Positions 15,239-20,373 of a stretch of 20,373 bases of DNA are shown here, piece by piece (the first letter of the stretch is position 1; each line of letters begins with the position of its first letter). The stretch lies in NCBI GenBank assembly GCA_023390785.1, contig JAEWCE010000036.1:1-20373 (forward strand), given 5' to 3'. A program made the translations under genes and the position numbers. The notes below the pieces were generated by a model that did not search any database, was not told the origin of the DNA, and worked only from the letters and a program-made list of their open reading frames with translations. Source of the stretch: Pseudomonadota bacterium (GTDB lineage: Bacteria > Pseudomonadota > Alphaproteobacteria > Rhizobiales > Devosiaceae).

Positions 15239-15529
15239 ATGCCGATGAAGAATCCCCCCCATCCCGGCATTGGCCTGAAGGCTGATTTGGAGGCGCTGGG
15301 ACTGACGATTGCCGAGGCCGCCAAGGCGCTCGGCGTGACCCGTCAGCAGCTCTACAAGCTCGTGAGCGGACAGAGCGGCATCAGCCCGGAGATGGCTGTG
15401 CGATTGGAGCAGGTCATCGGCGGCTCGGCCGACCACTGGCTTCGCCTGCAGGTTGCCCGTGACCTGGCACAGGTGCGGCTCACCAAGGATATCCGTCTTG
15501 ACCGTGCGCCGCGCCGGGAGGTCGCCTGA
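15239..15529 (+). CDS. HigA-family antitoxin / XRE-type regulator, apparently without a HigB partner
   Basis: A 96-residue helix-turn-helix protein of the HigA addiction-module antitoxin family. NPPHPGIGLK at 5-14 is the HigA opening (usual form HPGE-L). The helix-turn-helix spans about 22-62 with GLTIAEAAKALGVTRQQLYKLVSGQ and SGISPEMAVRLEQV, followed by the diagnostic SADHWLRLQVARDLAQ. No RelE/HigB-type toxin frame lies on either side: purL is divergent to the left and a DUF2237 gene convergent to the right. It is therefore probably a stand-alone regulator or a remnant. The start is ATG 15239 or ATG 15245; there is no Shine-Dalgarno. If the predicted -10 is right, the mRNA is nearly leaderless. 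Confidence 0.88.
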   Translation: MPMKNPPHPGIGLKADLEALGLTIAEAAKALGVTRQQLYKLVSGQSGISPEMAVRLEQVIGGSADHWLRLQVARDLAQVRLTKDIRLDRAPRREVA

Positions 15530-15547
15530 GGCCCGGCGCCGGGCGAC
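15521..15547. terminator. G+C palindrome between convergent genes, possible terminator
   Basis: GCCCGGCGCCGGGC (15531-15544) is a perfect palindrome between the stops of the HigA-like gene (15529) and the DUF2237 gene (15547). An outer GTCGCC...GGCGAC pair extends it. There is no T-tract on either strand, so any terminator role is uncertain. Confidence 0.3.
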
Positions 15548-15921
15548 TAGCTCAAATCCAGCGCGTACAACTTGAGCGTGGCGAGGTCGGTGTAGTCGAG
15601 CGCACCTTCATGGGTGGACAGCAGCGCCACGCGTGGGGCGACGCCGGCGGCGTGCGCTTCCACCCAGCGCGGCGCCACCAGGCACCAGCGGTCGCCCGGT
15701 TCCAGGCCGGGAAAGGCCATCTCGGGGCGCGGCGTCGATAGGTCGTTGCCGACAGATTTGCTGAAGGCAAGGAATTCCGCAGTCATCTCGCAGCAGATGA
15801 GGTGGCGCGCACCGCCGTCGGGACCGGCGGCGCAATAGCCGGAGCGGAAGAAGCCGGTGAGCGGATCCATCGAGCAGGGCACAAGCGGCTCGCCATAGAC
15901 GTTGCGTTCGCCCGGGCTCAC
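15547..15921 (-). CDS. DUF2237 family protein
   Basis: A 124-residue soluble protein matching DUF2237 along its length: RNVYGEPLVPCSMDPLTGFF near the N-terminus, MTAEFLAFSKSVGNDLSTPR at about 46-65, and PGLEPGDRWCLVAPRWVEAH at about 71-90. APRVALLSTHEGAL then leads to the C-terminus. The domain is widespread in bacteria and has no established function. The start is GTG 15921, which overlaps the TGA of the upstream Pr6Pr gene in a GTGA arrangement and has no separate Shine-Dalgarno. Translation is therefore probably coupled, tying the two proteins together. Confidence 0.92.
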   Translation of the reverse strand: MSPGERNVYGEPLVPCSMDPLTGFFRSGYCAAGPDGGARHLICCEMTAEFLAFSKSVGNDLSTPRPEMAFPGLEPGDRWCLVAPRWVEAHAAGVAPRVALLSTHEGALDYTDLATLKLYALDLS

Positions 15922-16550
15922 AGCGGCAGCCTCCGCGTTCGGGCCAGTGCCTGGTCGGCGCCGATGGCGAGGGCGCACAGCGCTGTGAGGCCGGCCAGCA
16001 CCTTGACCACGTTGAGCGCCACCAGCATGTAGCCGATACGGTTGGCCTCGAGGATGGGGTAGGGATATTCGCCCACCACGGCGCCGCGCGCCATCGCCCA
16101 GACCAGGTAGATCGCCGGCGGCACCAGCATCGCTGGAATGTCGCTCCAGCGCAGCGCCCCGTGCCGGCGGCACAGCAGCCACCACGCCAGATAGAGCAGC
16201 GGCGTGACATAGTGCAGCGTCACGTCGCAGACGAGGCTCAGCCCCTGCGGGTCCCACGTCTCGGCCAGGATCAGATGGTAGAACACCATCACCAGCGTGA
16301 TCGCCGCGGCCATCATGCCCTGCGTCACCGGCCGGCGGAACCAGCCGAGCGGCGCGCGCGGCCACAGCTCGGCCGCATAGATCAGCACCAGCGCCAGATT
16401 GGTGAGGATGGTGAAGAAGCTGAAATAGAACAGCAGCGCCCCCACCAGGCTGTCGCCCTTGTCGAGGCGCAGCGGCAGCGTGATGGCGAGCTGCAGGATC
16501 AGTGCGGCGGCGCCGGCGACGAAGCCGACCCAGGTCAGCGTCTGTTTCAC
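15918..16550 (-). CDS. Pr6Pr family membrane protein
   Basis: A 210-residue integral membrane protein with about six hydrophobic segments, matching the Pr6Pr (six-helix, FAR-17a/AIG1-like) family. Typical parts are LLFYFSFFTILTNLALVLIY near 41-60, GMMAAAITLVMVFYHLILAE near 78-97, and DVTLHYVTPLLYLAWWLLC near 109-127, with HY-TP-LY-WW residues that are conserved in the family. Eukaryotic relatives include FAHFA hydrolases of the AIG1 group, but bacterial function is unknown. The start is ATG 16550. The stop overlaps the start of the DUF2237 gene. purQ lies upstream on the same strand with a 66-bp gap, so co-transcription with purQ is possible. Confidence 0.88.
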   Translation of the reverse strand: MKQTLTWVGFVAGAAALILQLAITLPLRLDKGDSLVGALLFYFSFFTILTNLALVLIYAAELWPRAPLGWFRRPVTQGMMAAAITLVMVFYHLILAETWDPQGLSLVCDVTLHYVTPLLYLAWWLLCRRHGALRWSDIPAMLVPPAIYLVWAMARGAVVGEYPYPILEANRIGYMLVALNVVKVLAGLTALCALAIGADQALARTRRLPL

Positions 16551-16616
16551 CTTGCCCTCGGCCGCTGTTGTTCCTGCCGGATCAAACCGTCAACGGCCGG
16601 CCGGGGCAAGCCGGAA

Positions 16617-17282
16617 TCACGCGACCTGCAGCAGCCCCGCGAACAACGCCCGTCCGTCGATGCCGCCATGGGCGCTTTCGATGAGGTTCTCGGGGTGGGG
16701 CATGAGGCCCAGCACGTTGCCCTCGCGATTGAGCACGCCGGCGATGTCGTTGACCGAGCCGTTCGGGTTGCTGCCCTCGGCATAGCGGAACGCCACCTGG
16801 CCATTGTCCTCGATCGCCTTGAGGGTATTGGCGTCGGCGAAATAATTGCCGTCGTGGTGCGCGACGGGCGTCGTGATCACCTGGCCGGCGGCATAGCCGC
16901 GGGTGAAAGCCGTGTCGGCCCTTTCGACACGGAGCCGCACCTCGCGGCAGACAAAGCGCAGCGAGGCGTTACGCATCAGCACGCCGGGCACGAGGCCGGC
17001 CTCGGTGAGGATCTGGAAGCCGTTGCACACGCCGAGCACATGCACGCCCCTGGCCGCCCGCTCGCGGATTGTCGCCATGATCGGCGAACGCGCCGCGATG
17101 GCGCCGACGCGCAGGTAATCGCCGTAGGAAAAGCCACCCGGGATGACGATCAGATCGACGTCGGGCAGCTCGGTGTCCTTGTGCCAGACGACGGCCGGCG
17201 CGCGGCCCGAAATCCCGGTGAGCGCGGCGATCATGTCGCGGTCGCGGTTGAGGCCGGGAAAGACGACGACGGCAGAGTTCAT
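16617..17282 (-). CDS. purQ: Phosphoribosylformylglycinamidine synthase subunit PurQ (glutaminase)
   Basis: Class I glutamine amidotransferase that releases ammonia from glutamine for PurL in purine biosynthesis. It has 221 residues. The nucleophile is C86 in LGVCNGFQIL, and the His/Glu of the triad are H196 and E198 in MPHPENL. The N-terminus AVVVFPGLNRDRD and GGFSYGDYLRVGAIAA at about 49-64 are diagnostic. The start is ATG 17282, which fits the family; a TTG at 17318 would add 12 unrelated residues. No Shine-Dalgarno is visible. purS, which usually precedes purQ directly, is missing here, and an 82-bp repeat occupies the upstream spacer. Confidence 0.97.
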   Translation of the reverse strand: MNSAVVVFPGLNRDRDMIAALTGISGRAPAVVWHKDTELPDVDLIVIPGGFSYGDYLRVGAIAARSPIMATIRERAARGVHVLGVCNGFQILTEAGLVPGVLMRNASLRFVCREVRLRVERADTAFTRGYAAGQVITTPVAHHDGNYFADANTLKAIEDNGQVAFRYAEGSNPNGSVNDIAGVLNREGNVLGLMPHPENLIESAHGGIDGRALFAGLLQVA

Positions 17283-17330
17283 GCGGCGAGTACTGATGAG
17301 TCTGGGGCCAAAAGCCAACCCCTACCAAAA

Positions 17331-17412
17331 GTGTCATCCCCGCTAAAGCGGGGACTCAACTCAATTCTTGCGCTGCGGGGAGTTGGGTCCCGGGTCAAGC
17401 CCGGGATGACAC
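17331..17412. repeat. 82-bp palindromic repeat element with three nested hairpins
   Basis: The element is bounded by the perfect inverted repeat GTGTCATCCC (17331-17340) and GGGATGACAC (17403-17412). Inside are three stems. CCCCGCT-AA-AGCGGGG is at 17338-17353. GGACTCAACTC pairs with GAGTTGGGTCC around a central loop (one mismatch). CCCGGG-TCAAG-CCCGGG is near 17390-17405. This GTCATCCC...GGGATGAC architecture is that of interspersed extragenic repeats common in rhizobia and relatives. It sits between the acyltransferase gene and purQ and may terminate or stabilise transcripts. Confidence 0.8.
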
Positions 17413-17443
17413 TCAGTGGGTGGGCACCTGTGAGGCCCGCCCT

Positions 17444-18523
17444 TTACTCTGCCGGCACGGCCGCAGGCCGATACGACCGGCTGCCCTTGACGCCGTTGAG
17501 GTGGGCCCAGGCGGGGCGCTCGAACAGGAATTTGGCGCGGCCCGTCGTCTGCACCAGCAGGTACAACCCTACCGAGGCGGCGATGGCGATGACGATCACG
17601 AGGAAGCTCGACAGCGTCACGTCCTGGATCAGCCCGAGCTTGCCCAGCGCAATGCGGGCGAACGACATCGGCAGCACGAACACCAGGTACACCACGATCG
17701 AATGCTCACCTAGCCAGCGTAGCCAGTTGATCGCCGCAAAGCCGGTGATCAGGCCGGCGGTGACGCACAGCGCCAGCGCGCCGGCGATGGCGAGCAGCAG
17801 TCGCACGCCGGGGAAGCCGCCCCAGCCGAGCTGGATTTCGCCCGGCAGCACCTCGAAGCCGGGAGAGAACACCAGCACCGCGTTGACCACCGCATAGACG
17901 GCGAGGCCGAGCAGCGCCAGGCGCTTGTTGGCCACGGCCCAGTCGACCAGCCGGAAGATCATGGGCGCGAAGATGTAGCCCGAGTAGAAGTAGACGAAAT
18001 AGGCGCAGAACTGGTCGACCAGATAGCTGCCGGTCTGCACGTGCGCCATCTGGAACGCGGCGCCGAACGCCCAGATCGCCCATTTCGGCGCCTTGAGGTC
18101 GTAGAACAGCTTGGTCACGGCGCTGAAGGCGGCGAGCAGATAGATGAACCACAGCACGCCATAGGGCTCGACGATGGCCCACAGCAGGTCGGTGGCCGCC
18201 TCGAGCGGGGCTGCGCTCATGATGCCGATCTTGAGCACGATGTGGATCACCGCCCAGACCGCGTAGAAGTAGAAATAATGCAGCACGCGGCGGTCGGCGT
18301 ATGCCTTCCACGTCCGCGACAGCACCTGGTCCAGGAACAGCCCCGAGATCAGGAAGAATTCCGGCATGCGGAACGGGGTGGCAAAGCCGATCACGTAGTG
18401 GAACAGCCCGACGCCCTCGGCGTCCTGGCCGACGTTGAACACGGAATACATCATCACCACCAGGATGATGGAGATTCCCTTGGCCGTATCGACCCACGAA
18501 AGCCGAGCGTTCTGACCTGACAT
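17444..18523 (-). CDS. Acyltransferase-3 family membrane protein
   Basis: A 359-residue integral membrane protein with about ten hydrophobic segments, of the acyltransferase-3 (AT3) family that acylates surface sugars and glycans. It opens WVDTAKGISIILVVMMYSVF, the AT3 first helix, followed by the FRMPEFFLISGLFL segment typical of the family. The usual R-X10-H motif reads K15-X10-Y26 here, so the canonical histidine is replaced by tyrosine. The start is ATG 18523, with GGAG eight bases upstream; that GGAG is in a small CTCCA-ACC-TGGAG hairpin (18532-18544). A tiny membrane protein gene lies 111 bp upstream, then a glycosyltransferase. The substrate is unknown, and the neighbourhood suggests an envelope glycan or glycolipid. 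Confidence 0.88.
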   Translation of the reverse strand: MSGQNARLSWVDTAKGISIILVVMMYSVFNVGQDAEGVGLFHYVIGFATPFRMPEFFLISGLFLDQVLSRTWKAYADRRVLHYFYFYAVWAVIHIVLKIGIMSAAPLEAATDLLWAIVEPYGVLWFIYLLAAFSAVTKLFYDLKAPKWAIWAFGAAFQMAHVQTGSYLVDQFCAYFVYFYSGYIFAPMIFRLVDWAVANKRLALLGLAVYAVVNAVLVFSPGFEVLPGEIQLGWGGFPGVRLLLAIAGALALCVTAGLITGFAAINWLRWLGEHSIVVYLVFVLPMSFARIALGKLGLIQDVTLSSFLVIVIAIAASVGLYLLVQTTGRAKFLFERPAWAHLNGVKGSRSYRPAAVPAE

Positions 18524-18634
18524 GCCGCAAACTCCAGGTTGGAGCCCCGCACATACGGCAAGCCGCCCGTTAACGCCCGTGACAAACGTCGCGAGGGTTA
18601 CCCGGCGTGCTTAATGTCGAAAATTGTCAGGAAA

Positions 18635-18724
18635 TCAGAAGCCGGTCGGCACCGACGCATAGGCGGCGAACATCACGCCCAGGGTCAGGAAAAACAGGAC
18701 GGACAGCGAGAAGGTCTTGAGCAT
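18635..18724 (-). CDS. Tiny membrane protein, copy 1 of a paralogous pair (29 aa)
   Basis: A 29-residue protein beginning MLKTFSLSVLFFLTLGVMFA and ending AYASVPTGF. It has one hydrophobic segment at about 5-22 preceded by Lys3, which predicts an N-in single-pass helix. It is a clear paralogue of the 27-residue protein at 20112-20195: MLKTFSLS, L10, F11, L13, LG, M18, A20-AY, S24 and PT are shared. Between the two genes many codon differences are synonymous (Phe5, Ser6, Ser8, Leu15, Gly16), which argues strongly for real coding. No Shine-Dalgarno is visible. A TATAAC box at 18780-18775 could be a -10 but has only a weak -35. No family is recognised. Confidence 0.75.
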   Translation of the reverse strand: MLKTFSLSVLFFLTLGVMFAAYASVPTGF

Positions 18725-18789
18725 TTGGGGCGGGCTTTACTGCTGGTCGCGCGCGCTACGCAGCGCATGTCTCGGTTATAGGGTCGGCC

Positions 18790-18823
18790 GGTTAAGCCGT
18801 GTTGAATCGGTTTGGTTAAGCCG
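18790..18823. repeat. Direct repeat GGTTAAGCCG, 24-bp period
   Basis: GGTTAAGCCG occurs at 18790-18799 and again at 18814-18823 in the spacer between the glycosyltransferase stop and tiny-protein copy 1. Two turns of about 12 bp apart would suit a regulator bound on one face, but no known site is matched. Confidence 0.4.
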
Positions 18824-18833
18824 CCGGTAACGA

Positions 18834-20093
18834 CTAGCGCGCCGGAGCCGACGCGCTTGTGACAGCATCCGGCTGAACGCGTCCTGAACGGTGCGCGCCG
18901 ATGCGCTCGATAAGGTCGGCGGCGGCGACATAGCCGCCCGCGGCCCTGAGGCTCTCGCCCAGCGCCAGCGCCTTGCTGCGGTAGCCGGCGAGGTCGGCGA
19001 ATACCGTATCGACGGCCCGCCGCAGCTCGGTGGGGCTGACCGTGCCGCCATGCGCTTCATCCGGCAGTGTGATGCCGGCGCCGCGCGTGCTCATCGCCTC
19101 GGCGTTGTGCAACTGCTCGAAATGCTGCGGTACGGCGACCATCGGCACACCGAACCACAGCGCCTCGTGCAGGCTGTTGAGCCCGGCCGGGGTGATGAAC
19201 AGGTCGGTACGCTTGAGAATGTCGAGCTGCGGAAATGTCTCGGCGACGATGAAATTGCTCGGCGCATTGGCGAAGCGGCCGAGGTCCGAGCCGCGGCCGG
19301 CCGACAGCAGCACCTGGCCGGGGAAATCGGCCAGCGCCTCGATGCAGCGCTCGTAGAAATCGGTCTTGCCGAAGATCAGCGTCCCCAGCGACACGTAGAT
19401 CACCGGACGGCCGTCGAGCCGCGAGAAATCGAAGCTGTCGAGCCGCGTTGCCGGATCGATCATGGCGCCGACGAAGGCCCAGCCCTTTTTGTCGAAGATG
19501 GGCGAGGGCGGGTGCACCTCGCGGCTGGTCAGCATCAGCGTCAGGTCGCCGCGCACCGGTTGGATCGGCCAGTGCAGCGGCAGCAGCCACACGCCCTTGA
19601 GCGCCACCACGATCCAGCCCCAGACAAGTGCGCCCAGGTGCCTGAGGAAGCTCCTGAGGCTGGACGAGAACTCGCCGGGCGCCTGGTTGCGCCCGATCTC
19701 GTAGGCAAAGAACGGGCTGGTGATCACATGCGGCACGCGCAGCGCCCGCCCCACCATCTCGCCCCAGAGCGCAATGCCGTCGGCGACGATGATGTCGGGT
19801 TTGTTGCGCTTGAGCGTGCGGTAGCAGAATTCGTGCAGCGCCGGGGTCGAGCGCAGGAACAGCTCGAACGTCGCCATCAGGTCGCCGCTCATCAGCACGG
19901 CGGCCATGTCCTCCATGCTCATGACCGGCGGATAGGCGACGAATTTCGCCCCCGTCGCCTCGATTACCGGCGCGAAGGGCGGCTCGTCGAACACCGTGAC
20001 CTCATGGCCGCGGCGCACCAGCTCGCGCACGATCGGCAGCACCGGATTGAGGTGTCCGTAGGCCGGCACGCTGAGGAACACGATACGAGCCAA
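18834..20093 (-). CDS. MGT/UGT-family glycosyltransferase (GT1-like)
   Basis: A 419-residue GT-B glycosyltransferase of the macrolide/UDP-glucuronosyl type. The N-terminal acceptor domain opens FLSVPAYGHLNPVLP, with H14 in the position of the catalytic histidine. The donor domain carries VIYVSLGT at about 231-238 and the signature around 301-330 (GLNSLHEALWFGVPMVAVPQ). In that signature the usual THGG reads TPAG, so the donor-phosphate histidine is absent. The start is TTG 20093: no ATG lies between it and an in-frame TGA seven codons upstream, and the family N-terminus begins exactly here. GGCGGGG upstream may act as Shine-Dalgarno. That TGA is the stop of tiny-protein copy 2, with a 19-nt intergenic gap. 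Acceptor unknown; a lipid or secondary metabolite is possible. Confidence 0.9.
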   Translation of the reverse strand: MARIVFLSVPAYGHLNPVLPIVRELVRRGHEVTVFDEPPFAPVIEATGAKFVAYPPVMSMEDMAAVLMSGDLMATFELFLRSTPALHEFCYRTLKRNKPDIIVADGIALWGEMVGRALRVPHVITSPFFAYEIGRNQAPGEFSSSLRSFLRHLGALVWGWIVVALKGVWLLPLHWPIQPVRGDLTLMLTSREVHPPSPIFDKKGWAFVGAMIDPATRLDSFDFSRLDGRPVIYVSLGTLIFGKTDFYERCIEALADFPGQVLLSAGRGSDLGRFANAPSNFIVAETFPQLDILKRTDLFITPAGLNSLHEALWFGVPMVAVPQHFEQLHNAEAMSTRGAGITLPDEAHGGTVSPTELRRAVDTVFADLAGYRSKALALGESLRAAGGYVAAADLIERIGAHRSGRVQPDAVTSASAPAR

Positions 20094-20111
20094 ATCGGCC
20101 CCGCCGGTGGA

Positions 20112-20195
20112 TCAGGTTGGGATGCTGGAATAGGCCGCGATCATGAGCCCGAGGGCAAGCATGAACAGCAGCGACAGGGAAAAGGTCTTGAGCAT
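20112..20195 (-). CDS. Tiny membrane protein, copy 2 of a paralogous pair (27 aa)
   Basis: A 27-residue protein beginning MLKTFSLSLLFMLALGLMIA and ending AYSSIPT, with a single hydrophobic segment at about 5-22 after Lys3. It pairs with the protein at 18635-18724; the DNA differs at many third positions while the pattern MLKTFSLS-LF-L-LG-M-AAY-S-PT is kept. It is the first visible gene of a run with the glycosyltransferase, whose TTG start is 19 nt after its TGA and in the same reading frame. No Shine-Dalgarno is seen before ATG 20195. No known family is recognised. Confidence 0.75.
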   Translation of the reverse strand: MLKTFSLSLLFMLALGLMIAAYSSIPT

Positions 20196-20373
20196 GGCGA
20201 TGGGCACCGGACGAACGGCATCGCTCTAGCGGATTCGCCGGGGCGAAACAGGGCGCTTTGGCGTCGCAGGCACGATTGGCCGGCGGTGTGACTCGAACGC
20301 CGCAGTGCTGGCGCTCCAACGGCTGTTACGAAAATTGGAATCCTGTGGGACCGTCGTGTCGATTTCGGGGGTC
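20196..20373. other. Upstream spacer at the right window edge
   Basis: These 178 bases lie upstream of tiny-protein copy 2 and run to the window edge. I see no gene. A TTCGAGT stretch on the minus strand near 20290 resembles a tRNA T-loop, but the flanking stem does not pair. The promoter of the minus-strand run is presumably here, but no convincing box pair is visible. Confidence 0.4.

Noticed and set aside
15109..15546. A HigB toxin partner for the HigA-like protein
   Set aside because: No RelE/HigB-like frame is present on either strand between purL and the DUF2237 gene.
20270..20310. tRNA-like TTCGAGT on the minus strand
   Set aside because: The flanking bases do not form a 5-bp T-stem and no acceptor or anticodon arm can be folded.
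1..20373. CRISPR array, prophage or insertion sequence
   Set aside because: No regularly spaced direct repeats, transposase, integrase or phage structural gene is visible; the only repeats are short palindromes.

Overview
The window looks like chromosomal DNA of an alphaproteobacterium of the Hyphomicrobiales, most like Devosia or a close relative. This is inferred from the high G+C content, a CTTGAC-N17-type promoter before rpsD, an SbmA/BacA transporter, the purL/bolA/grxD neighbourhood, and short palindromic repeats of the rhizobial kind. No sequence search was possible. There is no phage, insertion sequence, CRISPR array, rRNA or tRNA.

Layout. 1-218 (-): 5' part of a GFA/CENP-V-fold protein cut by the window edge. 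297-4063 (+): two paralogous GNAT acetyltransferases, a TrmJ-like rRNA/tRNA methyltransferase, an MFS exporter and a DUF1330 protein whose ribosome binding site lies in a hairpin. 4064-4894 (+): rpsD (S4) with its own promoter, structured leader and intrinsic terminator. 4921-6216 (-): SbmA/BacA peptide transporter. 6483-8935 (+): ttcA, an inositol-monophosphatase-family gene and a SAM methyltransferase, probably one operon. 8938-11530 (-): two unrelated MFS transporters. 11611-12392 (-): monothiol glutaredoxin and BolA, a classic Fe-S partner pair, closed by a terminator. 12572-12872 (+): two very small genes facing the end of purL. 12877-15108 (-): purL. 15239-15529 (+): a solitary HigA-type antitoxin/regulator with a palindromic promoter region. 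15547-17282 (-): DUF2237 protein, Pr6Pr membrane protein and purQ. 17331-17412: an 82-bp three-hairpin repeat. 17444-20195 (-): an acyltransferase-3-family membrane protein, an MGT-type glycosyltransferase and two tiny paralogous membrane proteins.

How the genes relate. PurL and PurQ are the synthetase and glutaminase parts of FGAM synthase, but purS is not here. GrxD and BolA form Fe-S complexes. S4, TrmJ and TtcA serve ribosome and tRNA/rRNA function. The glycosyltransferase and acyltransferase suggest modification of an envelope lipid or glycan.

The most novel observation is the pair of tiny single-pass membrane proteins (29 and 27 residues) at 18635-18724 and 20112-20195. They share a protein pattern while their codons differ mostly at synonymous positions, which is strong evidence of coding. 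One precedes the acyltransferase. The other precedes the glycosyltransferase in the same reading frame, separated only by a TGA and six codons before a TTG start.
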